Source: Actinomycetota bacterium
GTDB lineage: Bacteria; Actinomycetota; Geothermincolia; Fen-727; Anoxymicrobiaceae
Length of the DNA: 64,000 nt
Reading direction: 5' to 3'
Assembly: GCA_018831265.1 (NCBI GenBank)
Contig: JAHJCO010000045.1
Span: 1 to 64,000 of the forward strand
The position numbers and the translations under genes are program-made. Below the pieces are notes generated by a model that saw only the letters and a program-made list of their open reading frames with translations, ran no database searches and was not told the DNA's origin. Positions 1 through 9,652 of this stretch are shown here, piece after piece. The first letter of the stretch is position 1. Each line of letters begins with the position of its first letter.

Positions 1-1
1 C

Positions 2-295
2 ATAGGCAACCTGCTGAACAAGACCACCGGACTGAACCCCAACGTCATCGTGCAGGCGATCCACGGGCCGACCAACAGCGGCGTGACCAACCCGCGCACC
101 GGCACGGGATTCGATCCGAGCCAGAGTGTCCTGCGCAGGCTGTGGGGGTACGGCGCGACGGTGATAACCGGGGTCGAGGGCATACCACCGTGGTGGCCGA
201 TCCCCGAGCTTCCCACAGAGGGTTGGGTACAGATAGTGGACGCGCAGCTGAACACGTCGCAGGGGGAGCCACACTGGGTTCCACAACCATGGTAG
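2..295 (+). CDS. C-terminal end of a surface/repeat protein (5' end outside window)
   Basis: The reading frame is open from the first bases of the window to a TAG at 293-295, so only the last 97 residues are visible. The start IGNLLNKTTGLNPNVIVQAI has the same cadence as the 23-residue units of the next gene (LNPxVI...N), so it is probably a paralogue or co-functional repeat protein. The tail is rich in Trp and Pro (PPWWPIPELPTEGW). The next gene begins 21 bases downstream on the same strand, so the two are likely co-transcribed. No catalytic motif is visible and I do not recognise a named family. Confidence 0.6.
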   Translation: MGNLLNKTTGLNPNVIVQAIHGPTNSGVTNPRTGTGFDPSQSVLRRLWGYGATVITGVEGIPPWWPIPELPTEGWVQIVDAQLNTSQGEPHWVPQPW

Positions 296-316
296 ACGAG
301 AGGCCAGGAGAAACAG

Positions 317-2851
317 ATGCTGTATAACCGCAGCCTCCAGACGCTGATAAACGCCACGGTGATAGTCCTCATAGCGGGACTGCTCGTGGTCGGGTTGGTG
401 GGATTCCTGCCCACCAGGAGCCCACTGGGGCCCCTCATCGGCAAGATGAGCTCCGACGCCAAGAGCACCAGCGCGATGCTGGGTGCGCTGGACCCGAAGG
501 CCGTGGGCGAGGCGATCAGGGAGAACCCTGAGTTCGTCAACGAATTGATGCGCTACATGGACCCCACGGGAACCGCGAAGGCGATCAACGAGAATCCCCA
601 GTTCCTCAGCGAGGTGCTGGACCTCATCGACGGGGCGGTCATAGCCAAGGCGCTGAACGGGAACGAGGAGTTCTTGAGCGCGATGATGAAGAACTCCGAC
701 CCGAAGGTCACGGCCACCATCATAAACAAGGCCGGACCGTTCCTGAGCGACCTGGTCGGCGAGCTCGACGCCCAGGTGATCGCCAACGCGATAAACGAGA
801 ACGGCGAGTTTCTGGTCCTGATGGTCCAGTACACCGACTACCAGGTTGCGGCGGAGGCGATGAACTCCAACCCGGCGTTCACCTCGTCGTTGGTCGGGTA
901 CCTCAATCCCGACGCCATCGCGGGCGTGGTCAACGCCAACGGCCCCTGGATCACTCAGCTCCTCGGCAAGCTGAACGCGGACGCGTTGTCGCAGGGCATG
1001 GCCACCAACTCGCAGTTCATCCTCACACTGCTGCCCCAGCTCGACCCGGGCGTGATCGCCGGGGTGGTCAACGGGAACGAGAGCTTCCTCTCGAGGCTGC
1101 TGGGCAGCATGAACCCCGATGACCTGGCGAGGACCTCGCAGCAGACTTCCGGGTTCGTGTACGACGTGGCGATGAACATCAGCCCGAACCTGGTCGCAAC
1201 CATCGCGAACAACCAGGCGTTCCTCACCAAGTTCATCAGCAAGATGAGCCCGGCGGGTATGGCCGCCAACATGGCATCCACCCAGGACTTCACCTCGGCC
1301 CTGATCGGATACCTCGACCCGAACGCCATATCCTCGATAGTGAACAACGTGGCGCCCTTTATCTCGGCTACGCTGGGCAACCTGAGCAACGAGTTCCTGG
1401 CCGCGGTCGCCAACAACGCGACCATGATGAACAAGCTGCTCGCGGTGCTGGACCCGGTTCCGCTGGCGCACGTGGTCAACGCCAACGGGGTCTTCCTGGC
1501 CGGCCTCATGTCCAACATGAGCACCGCGGGAACGGCCGCGGCCATAAACCAGAACCCGGGATTCCTGAAGGCGTTGCTCACCTACCTCGACCTGGACAGC
1601 CTCACCTCCATGATGGATTCCACCTGGTCCTGGACGGCTCAGATGGTGGGCAAGCTCGACCCCAACGTCATCGCCGGCATCGTGAACAGCAACGGGGCGT
1701 TTCTGACCCAGCTGGTGAGCAAGCTAGACCCCGACGCGATGGCCAGCGGCCTCAACTCGGACCCGTCGTTCGTCATAGCGCTGGTCGGCAAGCTCAACGC
1801 TCAGGTGGTCGCGGGGGTGGTGAACAACAACGGGACCTTCCTGAGCAAGCTGATGGGCAAGCTGAACATACAGGCGACGGCCGCGGCGATCAACGCGAAC
1901 GTGACCTGGATCGCCGAGCTGCTGACCTATCTCAATCCGCAGGTGATCGCGGAGGTGATGAACGACTCCTCGTCCTCCACCAGCGAGCTTGTCCAGTACC
2001 TGGACCCGGCGGTGGTGGCGTACGTAGTCAACCACAACGGACCGTTCCTTGACGGTCTGCTGGCGAGCCTCGACGCGGACGTGCTGACCACCGCGCTCAA
2101 CACCGCGGCCGGCCAGGCGTTCCTGACGGGCATGCTCAACCCGGCGATCGGCATGAACCCGGCGCTGATGGCGCAGTCGCTCGACGCCAACCCGGAGTTC
2201 ACGCTTGCGATGCTGGACCAGACGAGCGGTATCAACCCGGGGGTCCTGGCGAGCGCCATCAACAACAACCAGGCGTTCCTGGTCGGTCTCGTCGGCGCAC
2301 TCGACGCCGACGTCATCACGGACGCCATGAACGCGACCACGTTCGTGAGCTACGGCGCCGATCCACCGAGCCCGCCGTTCCCTCCGGGATCGACGGCCCC
2401 GTACGGCATGCTCTACGAGATGACCAAGCCGGTGGCCCAGGGCGGGCTGAACCCGGCGGTGATCGCCGCGATAGTGAACGCGAACCCTGCATTCCTGGGC
2501 AACCTCATGGGCGGCATGGACCCGGTCCAGACCGCCAACACGCTTGAGACGCCTCAGGCGCGCACGTTCATCAGCAACGTGGTGACCATGATCGGGAACG
2601 AGCCCGGGGCGCTGAAGGGCCTTCTCGACGCCCTGGCGACGCCCGCGGCTATCGCGATGTCCAGGCAGTTGATGATAGGGCTCGCGGACCAGGCCGGGTT
2701 CATTGCCGGCCAGCTGAACCTGGCGGGGACCAACAGCGCGCTCAGGATGGTTACCATGAAGACCTGGACCAACAACGGCCTGCTGTCCAGTCCGTACATG
2801 TACGGCGTGTTCCAGAGCGCACAGGTCATGCCGTACCCGCTGCCCTACTAG
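317..2851 (+). CDS. Membrane-anchored protein of ~29 tandem 23-residue repeats
   Basis: 844 residues. ATG at 317 follows AGGAG (306-310) at good spacing. Residues ~8-30 form one hydrophobic segment (LINATVIVLIAGLLVVGLVG), an uncleaved anchor or signal. From about residue 55 the protein is an almost unbroken series of 23-residue units with consensus L-D/N-P-x-V-I-A-x-x-V-N-x-N-x-x-F-L-x-x-L-L-G-x; I count about 29. Examples are LDPNVIAGIVNSNGAFLTQL and LNPAVIAAIVNANPAFLGNL. A few units near the C-terminus carry insertions, including a Pro-rich loop around residues 675-700. The last ~110 residues are not repetitive. The regular Leu/Ile and Asn-x-Asn spacing suggests two short helices per unit, hence a solenoid (inference). 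No enzyme motif is seen; function unknown. The partial gene upstream may belong to the same family. Confidence 0.85.
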   Translation: MLYNRSLQTLINATVIVLIAGLLVVGLVGFLPTRSPLGPLIGKMSSDAKSTSAMLGALDPKAVGEAIRENPEFVNELMRYMDPTGTAKAINENPQFLSEVLDLIDGAVIAKALNGNEEFLSAMMKNSDPKVTATIINKAGPFLSDLVGELDAQVIANAINENGEFLVLMVQYTDYQVAAEAMNSNPAFTSSLVGYLNPDAIAGVVNANGPWITQLLGKLNADALSQGMATNSQFILTLLPQLDPGVIAGVVNGNESFLSRLLGSMNPDDLARTSQQTSGFVYDVAMNISPNLVATIANNQAFLTKFISKMSPAGMAANMASTQDFTSALIGYLDPNAISSIVNNVAPFISATLGNLSNEFLAAVANNATMMNKLLAVLDPVPLAHVVNANGVFLAGLMSNMSTAGTAAAINQNPGFLKALLTYLDLDSLTSMMDSTWSWTAQMVGKLDPNVIAGIVNSNGAFLTQLVSKLDPDAMASGLNSDPSFVIALVGKLNAQVVAGVVNNNGTFLSKLMGKLNIQATAAAINANVTWIAELLTYLNPQVIAEVMNDSSSSTSELVQYLDPAVVAYVVNHNGPFLDGLLASLDADVLTTALNTAAGQAFLTGMLNPAIGMNPALMAQSLDANPEFTLAMLDQTSGINPGVLASAINNNQAFLVGLVGALDADVITDAMNATTFVSYGADPPSPPFPPGSTAPYGMLYEMTKPVAQGGLNPAVIAAIVNANPAFLGNLMGGMDPVQTANTLETPQARTFISNVVTMIGNEPGALKGLLDALATPAAIAMSRQLMIGLADQAGFIAGQLNLAGTNSALRMVTMKTWTNNGLLSSPYMYGVFQSAQVMPYPLPY

Positions 2852-2904
2852 GAGGACTATCAGGAGGCGCCTGACCGGATCTCGGCGGAACCAGAAGACA
2901 CGGC

Positions 2905-2934
2905 AGCGGGGGCGGACGTGCCCCCGCTTCCTTT
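2905..2934 (+). terminator. Rho-independent terminator after repeat-protein gene
   Basis: A perfect 9-bp stem (agcgggggc at 2905-2913 with gcccccgct at 2920-2928), a 6-base loop and a T-rich tail (tcctttgtt) lie 53 bases after the stop codon. This separates the repeat-protein transcript from the next large gene. Confidence 0.8.
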
Positions 2935-3066
2935 GTTGGTGAGCAACTCGAGTGCCCGTCCTCTACGGGCGATATTCACGCAGGTAGTCAATCGAGAGCA
3001 GTGGCTGAGCGGGGGTTGAGACGTTCTATATCATGCAGGCGGAAGATCCCGATGGAGTCGGCTGAG

Positions 3067-6000
3067 ATGAGGTTCATCCGGTCCCGAAGAAGAGTTGCAT
3101 CCGCGAGATCGGCGGCGGCGGTACTGCTGGCGGCGGCGCTCCTGTCCGGAATGGCGACGTGGGCGTGGGCGGTACCGGTCCGGTCGGCCGACTCATGGGC
3201 GGACACCTTCGACTCCACGCTCGGGATCTCCGAGTTCTCCGGCACGACCTCGAGCGGCGGATCGCTGCGGTTGGCCGAGGCCGATCCGGTCGACCTCGGT
3301 GAACCTGTGCCGGGAGAGAGCACGGTCTACTCGGTGCTTTCGACCGACCTGGGCATGCACGCAAAGGACGTCTTCTGCGGCACCGGCCAGAAGGGGCACC
3401 TCGTCGAGTATGACCCCGGGGAGCTGTTCCAGGAGATGTACGAGGGACCGAGCCACTGGGGGATCTCCAACAGCAGGGGTCAGGCGGTGACCTCCCCGGT
3501 GGTGCAGACCCGGGTCACGGCCCTGGCGCAGGCGGGTGCGCTGGTGGTGGGTGGCACCCATCCCGACGGCCACCTGTTCTCGTTCGACCCGGCGGCGCCG
3601 GGTTCGCCCCCGTCCGACCTCGGTTCCTGCCCGGACACCTCCGGGGCCGTCCTGGCCCTGGCCTACGACACCCCGCTGGTCTACGCCGGCACCTCGGGCG
3701 GCGACGTGTTCACCTACGACGGGAGCTTTGCCGACCTGGGGCAGCCGTCGGGCGCCGATGACCCGGTGGGCGCGCTTCTCCATACGGCCGGCGCGCTGTA
3801 CATCGGCTCGGGCGACGGAAACCTGTACCGGTACAGCGGGGGAGGTCCGGGCGCTTTCACGGACCTGGGATCGGTGGGTGGGGGCGCAATCGACGCGCTG
3901 ACCTCCATCGGCACGGTCATCTATGTAGGTACCGCCTCGGGGACGCTCTTCAGCTACGACACCGCGGCGCCCGGGGCGTTCAACGACCTGGGACAGCCCC
4001 CCGGCTCCAGCGGGGCCATCAACGCGCTGGCCGCCGGCGGCTCGAGCCTCTACGCCGGCCGCGAGGACGGCCACGTGTATGTGTACGAGGGGGGATGGCC
4101 GGCGGACGCCGACCAGGGAGCGCCGCCCGATTCGTCCGGCGAGCCGATCAACTGCCTTTCCGTCGGCCCGGACGGGGTGCTCTACGGGGGCACCGGCGAC
4201 GACGACGGGGCCGTGGCGGGGCGCCTCTTCAGGATGTCGGGTTACGAGGACTACGGGCTGGCTCCGGGTCCCAGCCCGGTCACCTCTGTCACCCGGTGCG
4301 CGAACAGGGTCCTGCTGGCCGACCAGGCCGGGGAGCTCTACTCCTTCACCTCGCCCGGGACCTTCAACCCGCTGGGTTCGCCTGACGGCAGCGCCGTCAA
4401 CGACATGGATTCCACCACGGGTACGACCTACATTGGGACCCAGGCCGGGAACCTCTACTCGTTCACCGACGGGGGCTCCATTCAGCCGGTAGGTGCACCG
4501 GCGGTCCTGTCCCCGGTGAAGTCCGTCCTGATCCACTTCCCGTTCCTGGACGTCGGTCTCGAGGACGGCCGCATCTACCGGATGGCCTTAGGGTCACCTT
4601 TCCCCGACACGCCCCTGGCCACGCTGCCGGGGGGTGCCATGCTGAACGACCTGGCGTGGATGGACTCGGCCCTGTACATAGCGGGGTATGACGGGGCGAT
4701 GTCCGAGAGCCACCTCTACTCCTACGATACGGAGTTCACCGACCACGGCAACGACGGGGACGCGAGCGAGATCTACACGCTCGCCGTGAGTGGCGGCGAG
4801 GTGTACGCGGGACACCAGAGCGGCAGACTATACTCCTTCGACGGAGCCGCATGGTCCGGCGAGCTGGGGGACTGTGGCAGCCCCGTGGCCGCGATGGCTC
4901 CCGGGGACTCCGGGGTCGTCTGCGGGACGGACGCCGGGACGCTGTTCATCTACGATTCAGCGCTGCGGGACGCCGGGAGTGTGCCCGGCCCGTCGGCGGT
5001 GAACTGTCTCGATCAGATAAGCGGTTACGTCTTCGGCGGCACGGCCGAAGGCCGCCTGTTCTCGCACGACGACTCCTGGCTCGCCGACCGCGGGCAGCCG
5101 GTGGAGCGGCAGATCGAGGTCTTCTGCATGGAGCACGACCCGTACACCGGGCTGTTCTACGCGGGCACCTACCGGAACGGGCACTTCCTGGTCATCGACC
5201 CTGACGCCGGAACGGTCGTCGACAGGGGGCGCCCCATCAACGGAGAGCGCGAGATCGAGGACATAGTGGTGGCGAGCGACGGTACCGTCTACGGCGCGAC
5301 CTACGGGGGGACCAGCGAGAAACACAACCCCGCCGGTGGACACCTGTTCGAATTCGACCCGGCGAGCGGAGCCTTCACCGACCGCGGCAGGGCTCCAGGT
5401 CCGGAGGAGAGCTGGTGGATATCCTCCCTGGTCGAGGTCGTGGACGGCCCGGGACCCGACTACGACATCTACGCGGCGACCGGCAAGGTCGTCCCAGGCC
5501 AGGAAGGCACGGTTTTCGTGTACGACCCGGTCACCCAGACCTCCGCCCACCTGGGGGTGCCCGTTGCGGGCGAGGGGACTATGACCATGGCGCTGAGGGG
5601 CGACCGGGTCTACGGCGCCACCTGGGACCCCGAGGACGCGTCCGGCTCGACCAGTTCGGTCTACAGGTTCGAGCCCGGCGTCCCGTTCTCACCCGAGGTC
5701 CTTGGAGCCGCTCCTGCGGCCCCCGGCGGGAGCACCAACAACAGGGTCGTCAACATACTGCTCCCGAGCGGAGGCCTGATATACGGGGCCCAGAACAACG
5801 GGTACCTGTTCAGCTTCGATCCAGACGTTCCCTACGACCCCGTCGTTACCGGAAAACCGTTCGACGCCACCAGCGTCAAGCCCCTGTCCGGGGGACCGGG
5901 CGGCTCGCTGCTCTGTGGGACCATGGCCGAGGGCGGCGGCCACGTCGTGGGCTACGACGACGAAGGCTTCCAGGACCTGGCCGTACCCGGCGTCCCGTTC

Positions 6001-9000
6001 CAGGACGGCGTCGCCAGCCTTGCCTACGAGCCGGGCTCTCCCGGGATCATCGTCTGCGCGACTCTGGGCAGCCCCACCGGCGGCCCCGACGACCGCTACG
6101 CCGCTCGAGTCTTCACCATCAGGGGGTACCAGGCCGGCGGCGGGCAGTACGCCGTCTCCACCGATATCAAGCCCGGTGTCACCGAGCTGGACCCGCCGGT
6201 CACGGGGCACGAGTCGGTCGGCGCGATCTGCCCCGCCCCACAGGGGGAGATGATGGTGTACGGCGGCACCGCCAACGGCGAGACCGGTCCGGGCGCCGAG
6301 TTCTTCGTGTACAAGACCGGGTTCGGGGTGGGGCCGGACCACTGGACCGTCCCCGGCGGCCACAAGGGGATCGGCGCGATCTGCCTGGGCACCGACGGGC
6401 GCGTCTATATTGGAACCGCGGACGCGCAGGGAGGGCTGGACGCCGAGTTGCTGCGCTACGACCCGGACGATCCGGGCAATATCGTTTCGCTCGGCGTGGT
6501 ACCGCTTGCCGGGACCAAAGGCATCTTCTCTCTCGCGGCGGGCACGAACGGCAACATCTACATCGGGACCGGGGACCGATGGCTTGGTGCGGCATGGGAC
6601 CGGTGCCACATAGTCGAATACGCACCCGGCACGGGGACCTTCACCGACAGGGGAGAGGTGGGGACCGGGCCGAACAGGCTGTCCTCCCTGGTCATGGGCA
6701 CAGACGGCTACCTGTACGGCGGCGCCGGTTACGTACCCGGGACCGAGATCCCCGGGATCCAGTTCATGAAGTACAACATATCGACCGGGAACCATTCCGA
6801 GAGCACGTCGGGAGAGTTCGGCACCGAGTCGTCGATAGACGCCATGGTTGTGGGGCCGGACGGCAGGCTGTACTGCGGCAGTGGGCCGGGAGGCCGCCTC
6901 GTGTCCTTCGTGTTCGCCTCGCAGACGTTCACCTGGGAGCAGTCGGGGTGGCCGTACAGCGGGCAGCCGGTGACGGCCCTGACCTCGAGCGACGACGCCG
7001 TGATAGGTTGCGCGGGCTCGAACGGAAACCTCTTCCGTTTCGTTCCGGGGTCGGGGTACACGGATATGGGTCTGCTTACGTACGACGGGGTGGAAGTCGC
7101 CTGCGCGGTGACCGACAACCTCGGCAAGCAGTACTTCGGGACCGCCGGCCCCCACCCCCTGGTCCGGTACGATCCCGACTACCGCTTCTTCTGGAGCACG
7201 GTCGATTTCACGGAGAGCGAGCCCGGCACTACCACCGCCACCGTGGACATCCTGAACGAGGCGGGCAGCTCGACTCTGCTGGCGGACGTCACCGACGGCC
7301 AGGATATCTCGACCGTACCCGCGAGTAACGCGGGGATACGGCTCAGGGGCAACCTGTCCTCCGTCGATGGCGTCCAGACACCGACGATAGACGACTGGGG
7401 GGTCACCTGGGACCCGTGGCCGAACATCGACGCGGTCACGCCGGCGGAAGCGTACAGGGGTGACGTCATCTACATCTGGGGCTCCAACTTCGGGACCGTG
7501 CCCGGAACGGTGACCGTGGACGGTGCGCCTGCCACGCCGACCGGTTTCTGGACGGAGGGCTTCATATCGGTCTTCGTGCCGGAGGCGGCGGACGAGGGGA
7601 CCGTGAACGTCGATATCGATATGGGAAAGACAGCCGACGGCAGCTTCACCCTTCTCGATCCACCACACCTGGACTCGATAGACCCCACCAGCGCCCATGT
7701 GGGGGACGTGGTTGAACTGCACGGCACGGGGTTCACGGACACGAAGGAGGCCGGCGACTACGTATCGTTCAATGGAACGGTGGCCGCAGACTACCCCCAG
7801 TGGTCGGACACCCTGATCAGGGTGAAAGTCCCCGCCGGCGCGACGACCGGAGCGGTTAGGGTGGTGGTGGACGGGAACGAGTCGAACGGCAGGACGCTGA
7901 CCGTGCTCTCCGGTGGCAATCCGACGGTCGAGGTCACCGCCCCGGCGGACGGCCAGAGTGTGAGCGGCACCGTGGCCGTCTCCGCGACGGTGCAGGCCGG
8001 CGCCGCGGTCCAGAAGGTCGACTTCCTCGTCGACGGCGCGGTCGTAGCCACCGATACCAGCGCGCCGTACGGTTGCACCTGGGACGCGGACTCGGCGGAG
8101 GACGGGGGCCGAACGGTGAGCGCCAGGGCCACGGACGCCGCGGCTCGCACCGGCTCGGATTCCGTCACCGCCTACGTGAACCACACCGTTCCCACCGCGG
8201 CCACGCACTGGTACTTTGCAGAGGGGTGCACCGACTACGGCTTCGAGACCTGGGTGCTCATCGCGAACCCGGGTGATTCCGCGACCGTGGCCCAGGTGAA
8301 CTTCATGGACGAGGACGGCGAGACCTGGAACCGGCCGCTGGACCTGCCGCCCGACAGCCGGGTTACGCTCAACGCGTCCGAGGTCGTGGGGAGCGCGAAC
8401 ATCTCGGTCGAGGTGACCGCCTACGAGCCGGTGGTCTGCGAGCGCGCCATGTACTGGTCGGGGCGCGAGGAAGGCCACAGCTCGGTGGGGGCGACCGCCC
8501 TCTCCCGGGAGTGGTACTTCGCTGAAGGGTGCACCGACTACGGATTCGAGACGTACCTGCTGCTGGGCAATCCCGGCGACTCGGACGTGGAGGCGACCGT
8601 ACGCTACCTGAAAGAGGACGGCACCCAGTATGAGACCGCGCACACCCTCCCCGCCCACTCGAGGCTGACCGTAGACACCGTGACGGAGCTGGGAGCCGCT
8701 GAGTTCTCGATCCAGGTCGAGTCGGGGGCGCCGGGGATCGTGGCGGAGCGCGCGGTCTACTACGGTTCCAGGCGTTGCGGCACCGAGACCATAGGGTGCC
8801 CGAAGCCCTCGACCTCGTGGTTCCTTTCAGAGGGCTCCACCGACTGGGGATTCGAGACCTGGCTCCTCATCGGCAGGCCGGGGACCGGGGATGCGACCGT
8901 TACCGCGACCTACCGCAAGGGCAACGGGGAGACGGTCCAGAGGGTGTATCCGGTAAAAGCGGGCTCGCGCTTCACGGTCGACCTGGCGACCGAGGTGGGG

Positions 9001-9411
9001 ACAGCCGACGTCTCTACCCAGGTGGTGTCCGACGTTCCCGTGGTCTGCGAGCGTGCCATGTACTGGAACGGGCGCACGGCGGGCCACTGCACCATCGGGT
9101 CGCCCGGCTCGAGCCTCACCTGGTACCTCGCGGAGGGGTGCACCGACTACGGTTTCGAGACCTGGCTGTTGCTGGACAACCCCTGGGATACGGAGATAGG
9201 CGCCCAGTTGATGTTCCTGAAGGAGGACGGGACCTCGGTCCCGTTCAGCGTGAGCCTGCCCGCGCATACCAGGGTCAGCCTGGACGCCTCGAGCTACGTG
9301 CCGGGCGCGAGCTTCTCCACCGAGATCACCGCCGAGCGGCCGGTGATGTGCGAGCGGGCGATGTACTGGTCCGGGCGGTCGGGGGGGACCGGGTCCATCG
9401 GGGCCAGGTAG
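3067..9411 (+). CDS. Giant secreted protein: propeller-like repeats, two IPT/TIG, Ig-like, four WYFAEG repeats
   Basis: About 2114 residues from ATG 3067, chosen because it gives a textbook signal peptide (MRFIRSRRR, hydrophobic core, cleavage near AWA-VPV) behind GGAG at 3054; ATG 3052 and GTG 3001 are in-frame alternatives. Residues ~50-1440 are repeated blades of the type LYxGTxxGxLFSYD, typical of PQQ/Kelch-like beta-propellers; several propellers in a row are likely. Two IPT/TIG beta-sandwiches follow (~1448-1531 and ~1533-1615; DAVTPAEAYRGDVIYIWGSN, DSIDPTSAHVGDVVELHGTG), then an Ig-like domain (~1617-1706; VEVTAPADGQSVSGTVAVSA). Four C-terminal repeats of ~101 residues start near 1714, 1815, 1916 and 2018, each with W-Y/F-x-A/S-E-G-C/S-T-D-Y/W-G-F-E-T and ending in VCERAMYWSG-like text. 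It is probably an extracellular adhesion or display protein; ligand unknown. No sortase motif is seen at the end. Confidence 0.85.
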   Translation: MRFIRSRRRVASARSAAAVLLAAALLSGMATWAWAVPVRSADSWADTFDSTLGISEFSGTTSSGGSLRLAEADPVDLGEPVPGESTVYSVLSTDLGMHAKDVFCGTGQKGHLVEYDPGELFQEMYEGPSHWGISNSRGQAVTSPVVQTRVTALAQAGALVVGGTHPDGHLFSFDPAAPGSPPSDLGSCPDTSGAVLALAYDTPLVYAGTSGGDVFTYDGSFADLGQPSGADDPVGALLHTAGALYIGSGDGNLYRYSGGGPGAFTDLGSVGGGAIDALTSIGTVIYVGTASGTLFSYDTAAPGAFNDLGQPPGSSGAINALAAGGSSLYAGREDGHVYVYEGGWPADADQGAPPDSSGEPINCLSVGPDGVLYGGTGDDDGAVAGRLFRMSGYEDYGLAPGPSPVTSVTRCANRVLLADQAGELYSFTSPGTFNPLGSPDGSAVNDMDSTTGTTYIGTQAGNLYSFTDGGSIQPVGAPAVLSPVKSVLIHFPFLDVGLEDGRIYRMALGSPFPDTPLATLPGGAMLNDLAWMDSALYIAGYDGAMSESHLYSYDTEFTDHGNDGDASEIYTLAVSGGEVYAGHQSGRLYSFDGAAWSGELGDCGSPVAAMAPGDSGVVCGTDAGTLFIYDSALRDAGSVPGPSAVNCLDQISGYVFGGTAEGRLFSHDDSWLADRGQPVERQIEVFCMEHDPYTGLFYAGTYRNGHFLVIDPDAGTVVDRGRPINGEREIEDIVVASDGTVYGATYGGTSEKHNPAGGHLFEFDPASGAFTDRGRAPGPEESWWISSLVEVVDGPGPDYDIYAATGKVVPGQEGTVFVYDPVTQTSAHLGVPVAGEGTMTMALRGDRVYGATWDPEDASGSTSSVYRFEPGVPFSPEVLGAAPAAPGGSTNNRVVNILLPSGGLIYGAQNNGYLFSFDPDVPYDPVVTGKPFDATSVKPLSGGPGGSLLCGTMAEGGGHVVGYDDEGFQDLAVPGVPFQDGVASLAYEPGSPGIIVCATLGSPTGGPDDRYAARVFTIRGYQAGGGQYAVSTDIKPGVTELDPPVTGHESVGAICPAPQGEMMVYGGTANGETGPGAEFFVYKTGFGVGPDHWTVPGGHKGIGAICLGTDGRVYIGTADAQGGLDAELLRYDPDDPGNIVSLGVVPLAGTKGIFSLAAGTNGNIYIGTGDRWLGAAWDRCHIVEYAPGTGTFTDRGEVGTGPNRLSSLVMGTDGYLYGGAGYVPGTEIPGIQFMKYNISTGNHSESTSGEFGTESSIDAMVVGPDGRLYCGSGPGGRLVSFVFASQTFTWEQSGWPYSGQPVTALTSSDDAVIGCAGSNGNLFRFVPGSGYTDMGLLTYDGVEVACAVTDNLGKQYFGTAGPHPLVRYDPDYRFFWSTVDFTESEPGTTTATVDILNEAGSSTLLADVTDGQDISTVPASNAGIRLRGNLSSVDGVQTPTIDDWGVTWDPWPNIDAVTPAEAYRGDVIYIWGSNFGTVPGTVTVDGAPATPTGFWTEGFISVFVPEAADEGTVNVDIDMGKTADGSFTLLDPPHLDSIDPTSAHVGDVVELHGTGFTDTKEAGDYVSFNGTVAADYPQWSDTLIRVKVPAGATTGAVRVVVDGNESNGRTLTVLSGGNPTVEVTAPADGQSVSGTVAVSATVQAGAAVQKVDFLVDGAVVATDTSAPYGCTWDADSAEDGGRTVSARATDAAARTGSDSVTAYVNHTVPTAATHWYFAEGCTDYGFETWVLIANPGDSATVAQVNFMDEDGETWNRPLDLPPDSRVTLNASEVVGSANISVEVTAYEPVVCERAMYWSGREEGHSSVGATALSREWYFAEGCTDYGFETYLLLGNPGDSDVEATVRYLKEDGTQYETAHTLPAHSRLTVDTVTELGAAEFSIQVESGAPGIVAERAVYYGSRRCGTETIGCPKPSTSWFLSEGSTDWGFETWLLIGRPGTGDATVTATYRKGNGETVQRVYPVKAGSRFTVDLATEVGTADVSTQVVSDVPVVCERAMYWNGRTAGHCTIGSPGSSLTWYLAEGCTDYGFETWLLLDNPWDTEIGAQLMFLKEDGTSVPFSVSLPAHTRVSLDASSYVPGASFSTEITAERPVMCERAMYWSGRSGGTGSIGAR

Positions 9412-9652
9412 AGCGCGTCGAACCAGTGTTCCGTCCCATGGGTAGCTTGACGCACCGAGAGCGTCGGGGCGCCGCGCCAGCAAGGCGCGCGACCGAGTCG
9501 TACTCACTGAGTACTCCGAGGGAGCGGAACGCGGCGGGCGTGGATGCAGCGGCGCTCGAATGCCATGGTATCTATGGGACGGAACACTAGGTCGATGTGA
9601 GGGCGGGGAGTATGACTTATAATTAGGAACAGGACCGATATGGAGGATACTC

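Noticed and set aside
5689..8658. A 989-codon open frame on the minus strand
   Set aside because: It lies opposite the giant surface protein gene and encodes Arg/Gly/Val-rich text without a family match; GC-rich third positions keep antisense frames open by chance.
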